Assembly (NCBI GenBank): GCA_019416065.1
Contig: DXYB01000018.1
Span: 1-36,870, forward strand
Source: Acidaminococcus sp.
GTDB lineage: Bacteria; Bacillota; Negativicutes; Acidaminococcales; Acidaminococcaceae
Direction: 5' to 3'
Length of the DNA stretch: 36,870 nt
Part shown: piece by piece, positions 30,174 through 36,870 of the stretch
How the letters are laid out: every line of letters starts with the position of its first letter
Position numbering within the stretch: the first letter of the stretch is position 1
Position numbers and translations under genes: made by a program
Notes under the pieces: model-generated
What the model was told of the DNA's origin: nothing
The model's input: the letters and a program-made list of their open reading frames with translations, nothing else
The model's database searches: none

Positions 30174-30775
30174 TAGTTTTTCAAGGTTTTTTTATAAAGC
30201 TGCTGGTACCGATCCCGGTCCTGCATGACCTTCTGGACGTACACCCTGGTATCACTAAAAGGGATGGCATTCAGGTCTTTAAAATCATATCCCCAGTGAT
30301 TTTCCTGCATCCATTCTTTCACGGTTCCCCGTCCCGCATTATAGGCCGCGAGAATTAAGACCTCATTGCCATGAAATTCTTCCTCCAGCTCGCTGAGATA
30401 CCAACAACCAAATTTAATATTCAGTTCCGGTTTCAGCAGCATCCGGTCTTGAAAATTGGGAAAATCCGTACATTTGGCAATCCAGGCTCCCGTTTCCGGC
30501 ATAATCTGCATAAGTCCTAGGGCCCCGGTTTTAGAGGTTGCGTCCGGATTAAAACCACTTTCATTTTTAATCACAGCTACAGCTAAGAAAGGATCCACCC
30601 GGTACTGGGCACTGTACAAATGGATTTCCCGGGCATAGGGCCAGTTGTACACAAAACGGCGCTGTCCTATATCCGTACGCAAGCCCAAATACGCTACCAG
30701 TATTACCACTAGCATGGCCAGGATATAGGGAAGACACCCCTTCTGTTTTTTCTTTTGTCGCCGCCGCACTTGCAT
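30170..30775 (-). CDS. Membrane-anchored SLT-type lytic transglycosylase
   Basis: Cleaves peptidoglycan between MurNAc and GlcNAc to form anhydro ends. The 201-residue protein has a basic N-terminus, one membrane anchor (about residues 14-32) and an SLT (goose-lysozyme-like) domain. The catalytic Glu72 is in IKNESGFNP, followed by TGALGLMQIMP near 83-93 and AAYNAGRGTVKEW near 145-157. It is short and lacks extra peptidoglycan-binding domains, like other small SLT proteins found beside coaE and polA in Firmicutes. The ATG at 30775 has AGGG seven bases upstream; earlier in-frame starts lack sites. It lies 145 bases after coaE and is probably the last gene of the polA-mutM-coaE operon. Confidence 0.9.
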   Translation of the reverse strand: MQVRRRQKKKQKGCLPYILAMLVVILVAYLGLRTDIGQRRFVYNWPYAREIHLYSAQYRVDPFLAVAVIKNESGFNPDATSKTGALGLMQIMPETGAWIAKCTDFPNFQDRMLLKPELNIKFGCWYLSELEEEFHGNEVLILAAYNAGRGTVKEWMQENHWGYDFKDLNAIPFSDTRVYVQKVMQDRDRYQQLYKKTLKNY

Positions 30776-30920
30776 GCCCAATCCCTCACAAACCATAAAC
30801 AAAACGCTGTCAAATCCTGCCACCCGCTCACAGCGGACAACAGGAACCTGGCAGCGGAATTCTTTTCTTTTCATTGTATCAAAAGGAAGGGGAGACATGC
30901 AAGGCTACTTTGTTACAATA

Positions 30921-31514
30921 TCAGGAATTTTTAAAAAGTACTTCCAGTGCCCGGTCCACCTGGGCATATAACGCCTCCAAAGAGCCGCTATTATCCAGTA
31001 TCACGTCAGCATATTGCTTTTTTTTAGCAATAGGCCACTGCCGCTGCATCCGTGCCAACACCTCTTCCCGTTGCATACCGGAACGCTCCATGGCGCGCCG
31101 AATCTGTTCTTTTTCCGGAATAAAAACTAACCACACCTGATCCGTTTTTGCGTTCCAGCCGCTTTCTAACAACAGGGGCACATCTAAAATCACAACTGGA
31201 TCGCTTTTATGGGCTTGCAGAAACATATCCCGTTTCCTTGCCGCTGCCCCCTGGACAATGGCATTCATCTGGCGCAAAATCTGCGGATTGTGGAAGGCCA
31301 GCTCTGCCATCTTTTTCCGATCTAGCTCTCCGTCAGGCCGCAAAATCGTTTTTCCAAAGGCTTCCGTCATTTGCAGCAAACAGGGCGACCCTTTTTGCTG
31401 CAAGGTATGGACACAGGCATCTGCATCAAAAACAGGAAGTCTTTTTTGCCGTAGATATGCACTTACCGTACTTTTTCCTGAGGCGATACCTCCCGTAAGG
31501 CCAATCACTGTCAT
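30921..31514 (-). CDS. coaE: Dephospho-CoA kinase
   Basis: Phosphorylates the 3'-OH of dephospho-CoA, the last step of coenzyme A synthesis. The 197-residue protein has the P-loop GLTGGIASGKST near residues 5-16, DAD near 32, and DVPLLLESG near 107-115 with a VWLV strand and a QRQWPIAKK lid motif. The start lies seven bases after the mutM stop codon, with GGTAGG just upstream inside the end of mutM; a longer frame overlapping mutM is unlikely. The order polA-mutM-coaE is common in Firmicutes. Confidence 0.95.
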   Translation of the reverse strand: MTVIGLTGGIASGKSTVSAYLRQKRLPVFDADACVHTLQQKGSPCLLQMTEAFGKTILRPDGELDRKKMAELAFHNPQILRQMNAIVQGAAARKRDMFLQAHKSDPVVILDVPLLLESGWNAKTDQVWLVFIPEKEQIRRAMERSGMQREEVLARMQRQWPIAKKKQYADVILDNSGSLEALYAQVDRALEVLFKNS

Positions 31515-31521
31515 GGCGCAC

Positions 31522-32343
31522 CTACCTTTGGCAATGGGGGCAATACACACTGCCCCGCCCCGCTACCTTGATTTGTTTTAAGAGTGTTCCGCATTGGGGA
31601 CAGGGCTCTCCCTTATGATGATACACATTTAAATAGGCAGCATTGTCCCCCATTTTACCATCCGCATCCTGGTAATTGCGGAACGTGGTGCCATGGTGCC
31701 GCAAGCCTTGTGCAATGACTTGCTTAATCGCAAACGCAAGGGTTTCCCACTCTCTTTTGCTCAGTCGATTCACCCGCCGGGTGGGGCGAATATGCGCCAC
31801 AAAAAGGCTCTCATCCGCATATATATTGCCCAGGCCTGCAATTACGCTCTGGTCTAAAATAAACGATTTCACACGGGTGGTTTTTCCCTTCGCCTTTTCT
31901 CGTAAATAGGCTGCTTGCATGGCTTCTTCCATTGGTTCTGGCCCCAACATCTCATAGCCGGCATCCCGGTAGTCATCCAGTCCGATAAGTTCCACCGTAC
32001 CAAATTTCCGGATATCGGAAAAATAGAGATTCTCGCCGCCGGAAAGGAAAAAAGCCATGCGGGTAAAAGGCGGCTCCTGTTCCTCTTTGGGGAGTGCCAA
32101 AAGAGCCCCCGTCATCCGCAAATGCACCAACAGGTACACGCCCATTCCCAGTTCCAGCCGCAAATATTTTCCTTTACGTCCCACGTCCACAATCTGTCGG
32201 CCAGAAATCTCCCGGCAGAAGGTTTCCACATCCGGATGGTGAACCATTTTAGGAACGTCCACCCGTACCATTTCGATTTTCTTTCCTTTTATATGGGGCA
32301 GGAGGGAGATCCGCACCTGCTCCACTTCTGGCAGTTCCGGCAT
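31522..32343 (-). CDS. mutM: Formamidopyrimidine-DNA glycosylase
   Basis: A bifunctional glycosylase/AP lyase that removes 8-oxoguanine and formamidopyrimidines. The 273-residue protein begins MPELPEVE, giving the catalytic N-terminal Pro2 and Glu3 after Met removal, so the ATG at 32343 (AAGGAG six bases upstream) is required over a GTG one codon earlier. HLRMTG near residue 73 supplies the beta-lyase region, GLGNIYADE near 168-176 is the helix-two-turn-helix, and a C-terminal CPQC...CPHC zinc finger binds DNA. It follows polA by ten bases. Confidence 0.96.
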   Translation of the reverse strand: MPELPEVEQVRISLLPHIKGKKIEMVRVDVPKMVHHPDVETFCREISGRQIVDVGRKGKYLRLELGMGVYLLVHLRMTGALLALPKEEQEPPFTRMAFFLSGGENLYFSDIRKFGTVELIGLDDYRDAGYEMLGPEPMEEAMQAAYLREKAKGKTTRVKSFILDQSVIAGLGNIYADESLFVAHIRPTRRVNRLSKREWETLAFAIKQVIAQGLRHHGTTFRNYQDADGKMGDNAAYLNVYHHKGEPCPQCGTLLKQIKVAGRGSVYCPHCQR

Positions 32344-32353
32344 CACATGCTCC

Positions 32354-34975
32354 TTACTTTGCTTTGGCCCAGTTTTCGCCCCAGGCTACGTCTGCCACCA
32401 GGGGCACAGCCAGTTGCACGGCATGCTCCATGGCATCTTTGACCAGTTTGGCTGCTTGCTCTTTTTCTTTATCCGTGACTTCTAGCACCAGTTCGTCATG
32501 CACCTGCAGCAGCACCCGGCTTTTTAAGCCCGCCTGCCGCAACGCGTCTTCTACTTTCAACATGGCCACTTTAATAATATCCGCTGCCGTTCCCTGGATG
32601 GGTGTATTAATCGCCGTACGTTCCGCAAAACTGCGCCGGTTAAAATTACTGCTTTTAATATCCGGCAAATAGCGGCGCCTGCCAAACAAGGTTTCTACAT
32701 AGCCCAGCTCCCGTGCTTTTTGCTTTTCCCGTTCCATATAGGCTTTTACGCCGGTATAGCGGGCAAAATAATTATTGATGTATTCTGCCGCTTCACTGCG
32801 GGGCACTCCCAGTTGCCGGGCCAGCCCAAAATCACTGATCCCATAAATGATGCCGAAATTCACCGTTTTGGCCTTGCGTCGCATATAGGGCGTCACTTCT
32901 TCCAGTGGCACACCAAAAATTTCAGATGCGGTACGGGCGTGGACATCTTGCCCATGACGGAAAGAATCTAATAGCAAGGCATCTTGGGCAATGCTTGCCA
33001 TTACCCGCAGTTCCACCTGGGAATAATCACAGCTTAATAGTAAATCATATCCTTTACCCGGCACAAACATTTCCCGCATCCGTCTCCCCACGTCTGTCCG
33101 GGTAGGGATATTCTGAAGATTGGGTTCCGCACTGGATAATCTTCCGGTCACCGTAGCCATTTGGTTAAAATGGGTATGGATTCGTCCCGTTTTAGGATTG
33201 AGCAGTGGTTTCAGCCCTAATAAATAGGTAGAGAGCAATTTGCTCAGCTGCCGGTATTCCAATAATGTTTCAATAAGGGGGTGCTCTCCCTGAAGGGCTT
33301 GCAGCACATTTACATCCGTAGAATACCCGGTTTTGGTCTTTTTAATAATGGGAAGCCCCAGTTTTTCAAATAAAAGCACGCCCAACTGCTTGGGAGAATT
33401 CAGGTTAAAGGATTCTCCGGCTTCTTCCCAGGCTTTTTGTTCCAAGGCCGTTACTTTTTTCTGTATTTCTTCCGTGACTTCTTCCAGCATGGCTTCATCC
33501 AACCTCACCCCGGTAAATTCCATCCGCGCCAGGTTCTCCGTCAAGGGCAGTTCCATTTCTCGATAAAGCGAAGTCAGATTTCTCTCTTGCAGTTTTTCCG
33601 TAAGCACGGGAACAAGTGCTGCCGTATCTTGGGCTGCTTCCCCGCTAGGCGCTGGCAAAAATTCCTCTGCCAAGCTTTTGATCTGATATTGGGTGGCACC
33701 CGGTTCGTACAAATAGGCCGCTAAGGACGGGTCGTCCGTAACGCCACGAAGGATTCTTCCTTCTCCCATCATATATTTGTAGAGTTCTTTAGGATCCGCC
33801 ACCGCTTTTAACTGGGTTTCGGAAGACAAAAAGGCCAGCAGCGCTTCTTTAGCCACAAGGGGGACCGCAAACTGATAAATGGTTTCGTGAAATACCAGCT
33901 CCAACGTGGCTAATTCCAAATGGGGCAATGTGCCTGTCACTTGATACGAAAGAGGAACAACTATATTTTCCTGCGCAATCTTTTGAAACAGTGTTTCAGC
34001 CTGCTTTATGTCCGTAACAGCTATTTTTTCCCATGCTGTTTCTGCAGCAGGTTCGCCAAAAAGGGACATAGGATCAGCGGCAGTATTTCCTGTTTCGCTC
34101 TCTGTGCCTAACACGGCGGCGAACTTTTCCCACATGTTTTTAAATTCCAGCATGCGGAGAAATTCCCGGCTCTCCTTTGGCATCCCTTTTACAGCATAGT
34201 CTGCCAGCTTATGAGATACCGGAGCCTCCAGACAAATGGTAGCCAGTTCTTTGGACAAAAGAGCCTGGTCCTGGTTAGCCCGCAGTTTTTCTTTCAGGGA
34301 TTTGCCGCTAATCTCGTCAATATGGGCCAGTACATTTTCCACGCTGTCATAGGCACAGATCAGTTTCAGTGCCGTTTTGGGACCCACGCCCGGCACCCCG
34401 GGAATATTATCACTGGCATCCCCCATAAGGCCCTTTAAATCAATGATTTGTTTCGGTTGCAACCCCTGGTATTCCTCAGCAAATTTCTTTTCATCATAAA
34501 TGTCCAAGGTAGTAATGCCTTTTTTTGTAAACAGCACTTCCACATTGCTTTTGATAAGCTGCAATTCATCCCGATCCCCGGTCACCACCCGCACAGCAAT
34601 GGTTTCCGGCACCGCCGCAGACAGGGTCCCGATAATATCGTCTGCTTCGTAGTTATCCACTTCCAGCGTGGGAATCCCCAGGCTGCGAAGGAGCTCCATA
34701 GAAAGGGGAAACTGTTCTTTCAGTTCAGGCGGAGTTGCCGCCCGCTGTGCTTTATAGTCCGGGAATTTCTCTGTACGAAAGGTTTTTCGGGATTTATCAA
34801 AAGCCACCAGCATATATTCCGGATGGAGTTCTCCCAATAGCTTTAACAGCATATTGCACAATCCGTACACAGCGCCTGTATTGATGCCTTGGGAGTTGGT
34901 AAATGGCGGCATGGCAAAAAATGCTCGATGCAGCAGGCTGCTGCCGTCTATTAAAAGGAATTTCTTATCCATCAT
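32354..34975 (-). CDS. polA: DNA polymerase I
   Basis: A repair and Okazaki-fragment-processing polymerase of 873 residues. The N-terminal 5'-3' exonuclease domain (about 1-290) shows IDGSSLLHRAFFA, DKSRKTFRTEKFPDYKAQR and GLMGDASDNIPGVPGVGPKTA. The central region (about 300-470) corresponds to the 3'-5' exonuclease fold but lacks the DxE and other carboxylates, so proofreading is probably absent, as in Taq or Bacillus stearothermophilus PolA. The polymerase domain has motif A (DYSQVELRV), motif B (RRKAKTVNFGIIYG) and motif C (VHDELVLEV). AGGA lies six bases before the ATG at 34975; a second ATG follows at once. A minus-strand TATAAT at 35001-35006 is the likely -10 box, with a poor -35. It is the first gene of polA-mutM-coaE-slt. 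Confidence 0.96.
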   Translation of the reverse strand: MMDKKFLLIDGSSLLHRAFFAMPPFTNSQGINTGAVYGLCNMLLKLLGELHPEYMLVAFDKSRKTFRTEKFPDYKAQRAATPPELKEQFPLSMELLRSLGIPTLEVDNYEADDIIGTLSAAVPETIAVRVVTGDRDELQLIKSNVEVLFTKKGITTLDIYDEKKFAEEYQGLQPKQIIDLKGLMGDASDNIPGVPGVGPKTALKLICAYDSVENVLAHIDEISGKSLKEKLRANQDQALLSKELATICLEAPVSHKLADYAVKGMPKESREFLRMLEFKNMWEKFAAVLGTESETGNTAADPMSLFGEPAAETAWEKIAVTDIKQAETLFQKIAQENIVVPLSYQVTGTLPHLELATLELVFHETIYQFAVPLVAKEALLAFLSSETQLKAVADPKELYKYMMGEGRILRGVTDDPSLAAYLYEPGATQYQIKSLAEEFLPAPSGEAAQDTAALVPVLTEKLQERNLTSLYREMELPLTENLARMEFTGVRLDEAMLEEVTEEIQKKVTALEQKAWEEAGESFNLNSPKQLGVLLFEKLGLPIIKKTKTGYSTDVNVLQALQGEHPLIETLLEYRQLSKLLSTYLLGLKPLLNPKTGRIHTHFNQMATVTGRLSSAEPNLQNIPTRTDVGRRMREMFVPGKGYDLLLSCDYSQVELRVMASIAQDALLLDSFRHGQDVHARTASEIFGVPLEEVTPYMRRKAKTVNFGIIYGISDFGLARQLGVPRSEAAEYINNYFARYTGVKAYMEREKQKARELGYVETLFGRRRYLPDIKSSNFNRRSFAERTAINTPIQGTAADIIKVAMLKVEDALRQAGLKSRVLLQVHDELVLEVTDKEKEQAAKLVKDAMEHAVQLAVPLVADVAWGENWAKAK

Positions 34976-35103
34976 GCACCGTCCTTTTGTATTCCCTGCT
35001 ATTATAGCATATTCCCTTGCCTCACTGTACACTGCACGAATTGTTCTGTTTTTTACATTTCTATTTTTTTTAGTTTTGTATACTGGATTTCATATGCAAT
35101 TTC

Positions 35104-35132
35104 TTGACTCAGTCTCCCAGAAGTGATACTAT
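35104..35132 (+). promoter_or_regulatory. Promoter of the aminotransferase gene
   Basis: TTGACT (35104-35109), a 17-base spacer and TACTAT (35127-35132), about 65 bases upstream of the ATG. Confidence 0.8.
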
Positions 35133-35196
35133 TTTTTTACATTTTCATCTGTTGTACAAGAAGAATGTACAAGGAGTGTTAGAGGAGGGCTTTTTT

Positions 35197-36390
35197 ATGA
35201 AGTATAAGTTTGCCAAACGCATGGACCTGATGAAGGCATCCGCCGTCAGAGAAATTTTAAAGGTGACCCAGCGTCCGGATATCATTTCTTTTGCAGGAGG
35301 CCTGCCTGCCCCGGAATTGTTCCCCGTTGAAGAAATTGCCAAAGTCTGCGTAGACGTCTGCAAAGAAGAAGGCCACAAGGTGCTGCAATATGCCACTACA
35401 GAAGGCAATCCCAGCCTGCGGAGTAAGATTGCAGAACGGCAAAACCGGATTTACAAATCCAGCCTAAAGGCTGAAAACATTCTGATTACGACCGGTAGCC
35501 AGCAAAACCTAGATTTGGCCGCGAAAGTATTCCTGCAGGAAGATTCCGTGGTATTGATGGAATCACCCACCTACCTAGCTGCCATCAATGCTTTTAAACC
35601 CACCGGTTGCACCTTTAAAGAAGTCCCCTGCGATGGGGAAGGGATGATTCCGGAAGAACTGGAAAAAATTCTGGCCTCCACGCCCAACGTGCAACTGATT
35701 TACGTCATTCCGGATTTTCAGAATCCTACGGGTATTTGCTGGACCCGGGAACGCCGTGAAAAATTCATGGCACTGGTCAATAAATACGAAGTCCCTGTTC
35801 TAGAAGACAATCCCTACGGAGAACTGCGCTATGAAGGGGAAACACTGCCTTCTCTGCTAAGCATGGACACCAAAAACCTAGTGATGGGCATGGGAACCTT
35901 CTCCAAGACCTTCTGCCCTGGCCTTAGAATTGGCTGGCTGGCCGCTCCTGTAGAAATCTTGACGGAATTTGTGAAATGCAAACAAAGTTCCGATCTGCAT
36001 ACCTCTGCTTTTGACCAGGCCATTATCGACAAATACATGGATGAATTCAGCCTGGATGATCATGTAAAAGAAATCAATGATTTGTATCGCCATCGCCGTG
36101 ACCTGATTATTCAATGTATGGAAGAAAAATTCACGGATGGCACCACCTGGACCCATCCCCACGGCGGACTGTTCCTGTGGTTGACCTTCCCCGAAGGCGT
36201 TAGCGCCCGGAAAGTCTTTGACAAATGCATTGAAAAGAAAGTTGCCGCTGTATTGGGCGAACCGTTTTATCCCAACGGGAATAACGATCACCATATGCGG
36301 GTGAACTACTCCAATATGCCCGATGAACGAATCATTGAAGGCATCAGCCGTATGGCCGAAGCGTTAAAAGAAGTCAAAGCTGGGAAATAA
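35197..36390 (+). CDS. PLP-dependent class I/II aminotransferase
   Basis: A fold-type I aminotransferase of 397 residues, of the subgroup that includes 2-aminoadipate/LysN-type and MocR-like aminotransferase domains. ISFAGGLPAPELFP near residues 29-42 is the N-terminal signature. TTGSQQNLDL near 99-108 binds PLP phosphate, IPDFQNPTG near 171-179 contains the PLP-contacting Asn, and the Schiff-base Lys lies in GTFSKTFCPGLRIGW near 233-247. HPHGGLFLWL near 323 and the RVNYSN segment with the carboxylate-binding Arg follow. It transfers amino groups between an amino acid (probably aromatic, branched or 2-aminoadipate-like) and a 2-oxo acid; the substrate is not certain. AGGAGG lies eight bases before the ATG at 35197. 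It is monocistronic. Confidence 0.92.
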   Translation: MKYKFAKRMDLMKASAVREILKVTQRPDIISFAGGLPAPELFPVEEIAKVCVDVCKEEGHKVLQYATTEGNPSLRSKIAERQNRIYKSSLKAENILITTGSQQNLDLAAKVFLQEDSVVLMESPTYLAAINAFKPTGCTFKEVPCDGEGMIPEELEKILASTPNVQLIYVIPDFQNPTGICWTRERREKFMALVNKYEVPVLEDNPYGELRYEGETLPSLLSMDTKNLVMGMGTFSKTFCPGLRIGWLAAPVEILTEFVKCKQSSDLHTSAFDQAIIDKYMDEFSLDDHVKEINDLYRHRRDLIIQCMEEKFTDGTTWTHPHGGLFLWLTFPEGVSARKVFDKCIEKKVAAVLGEPFYPNGNNDHHMRVNYSNMPDERIIEGISRMAEALKEVKAGK

Positions 36391-36408
36391 ATACTTTGTA
36401 CTACATAA

Positions 36409-36441
36409 TAGGAGGGGCTTCCCCATAAGAAGCTCCTCCTA
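36409..36441. terminator. Hairpin between the aminotransferase and XRE genes
   Basis: A 13-bp stem (36409-36421 with 36429-36441, one G-U pair) and 7-base loop between convergent genes. The T run after it is short (TATTT), so termination may be incomplete. Confidence 0.65.
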
Positions 36442-36462
36442 CGTATTTATGCGTTATGTGAT

Positions 36463-36789
36463 TTAGGAAGCCACCTCCGTAGCAATGGTAAGTGGCTCGT
36501 TTTTCTCTTTTACCCGACCATGATACACCATTCCATACACCAGATCCCGGTCCTGTTCATTCACATGCATCAAGGCACTGGGGGCAACGCCAAAGATTTC
36601 ACTCAGGTCCAAGATATAATAAATTGACATACTGCTGCCGTATTTTCCCTGTTCTATCTTTGCAATGGTGCTGGGGCTGATGGTCAGTCGATTGGCCAAT
36701 TCTTTTTGTGTCATTCCCAAAATATTGCGGTAGTAGGCAATCCGCGCACCGATCACCCGTGAAATGACATCCTTTTGTTGTTGATTCAT
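36463..36789 (-). CDS. XRE-family transcriptional regulator
   Basis: A 108-residue DNA-binding protein with one helix-turn-helix of the Cro/CI type at about residues 14-68: GARIAYYRNILGMTQKELA, then TISPSTIAKIEQGKYGS as recognition helix and turn. The C-terminal 40 residues have no recognised domain. Its target is unknown; the neighbouring aminotransferase is a candidate only by position. GAGGAG lies seven bases upstream of the ATG. Only 30 bases separate the ATG from the putative IS end, so its native promoter may have been displaced. Confidence 0.88.
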   Translation of the reverse strand: MNQQQKDVISRVIGARIAYYRNILGMTQKELANRLTISPSTIAKIEQGKYGSSMSIYYILDLSEIFGVAPSALMHVNEQDRDLVYGMVYHGRVKEKNEPLTIATEVAS

Positions 36790-36803
36790 GGTTGTGCTCC
36801 TCT

Positions 36804-36832
36804 GTATCGGTTATTTTTCGGTTCTTTGTCAA
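36804..36832 (-). promoter_or_regulatory. Possible outward promoter formed by the IS end
   Basis: A perfect minus-strand TTGACA (36827-36832) lies within the IS terminus and points out towards the XRE gene. At 17 bases the -10 position reads CGATAC (36804-36809), a poor match, so activity is doubtful. Confidence 0.3.
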
Positions 36833-36870
36833 ATGTTGGGGAGGACCCCAAATTCATCCTTTTCTGGTGG
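36820..36870. mobile_element. Terminus of an IS element (ISL3-like), right window edge
   Basis: From 36820 the plus strand reads GGTTCT, five bases, then AAATGTTGGGG (ending 36841), matching the left-edge terminus at 18 of 22 positions in inverted orientation. An inner TTGGGG/CCCCAA hairpin follows (36836-36851). The A/T-rich bases just outside, TATTTTTC (36812-36819), fit the 8-bp target preference I recall for ISL3 elements. The transposase would lie beyond the window. Confidence 0.55.

Noticed and set aside
1..36870. CRISPR arrays, prophage or toxin-antitoxin modules
   Set aside because: No regularly spaced repeats, no phage structural genes and no small paired toxin-antitoxin genes were seen; the lone XRE gene has no toxin partner in the window.

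Overview
The window looks like a chromosomal segment of an anaerobic Firmicute, most plausibly of the Negativicutes (Acidaminococcaceae-like). The grounds are a compact tyrA-aroA-aroC-pheA-aroE-aroK operon, an electron-bifurcating-type EtfBA, a pyruvate kinase with the extra C-terminal phosphohistidine domain, rubrerythrin, a CsoR-type copper regulator and strong Shine-Dalgarno sites of the GGAGG type. The family placement is inference; no rRNA or other marker gene in the window settles it. Most genes lie on the minus strand. The window starts and stops inside what look like two ends of related insertion sequences: 22-bp termini at 29-50 and 36820-36841 match at 18 positions in inverted orientation and resemble ISL3-family ends.

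Layout from left to right. 1-5100: rubrerythrin, a secreted protein of unknown function, a divergent DapF-fold racemase close to histidine racemase/CntK, tRNA-Leu(CAA), an orphan MetQ lipoprotein and a GalE-like epimerase. 5164-10884: the aromatic amino acid operon, preceded by an attenuator with a 45-residue leader peptide full of Tyr and Phe codons. 10939-13581: a second secreted orphan protein, the Mrp/ApbC Fe-S carrier ATPase and an L-2-hydroxyacid dehydrogenase. 13690-16252: a DUF4491 membrane protein, a heavy-metal P1B ATPase broken by an internal deletion, and its CsoR regulator with three near-identical operators. 16274-19932: pyruvate kinase and EtfBA. 20078-25761: DnaE, SepF and TypA. 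25898-29656: an APC-family amino acid transporter, MTA/SAH nucleosidase and glucose-6-phosphate isomerase. 29792-30117: three clustered tRNA-Leu genes. 30170-34975: the repair and housekeeping operon polA-mutM-coaE-slt. 35197-36789: a PLP aminotransferase and an XRE regulator next to the right-hand IS end.

The genes fit a fermentative, amino-acid-using anaerobe: central carbon (pyk, pgi), electron transfer (etfBA), a 2-hydroxyacid dehydrogenase, amino acid uptake and transamination, and aromatic amino acid synthesis. The most interesting regulatory element is the apparent ribosome-mediated attenuator of the aromatic operon, since Firmicutes commonly use T-boxes or TRAP for such genes. The most interesting lesion is the frameshifting deletion in the metal ATPase while its CsoR circuit stays intact. 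No CRISPR array, prophage or obvious defence system is visible. All promoter and terminator calls come from reading the sequence, not from experiments.
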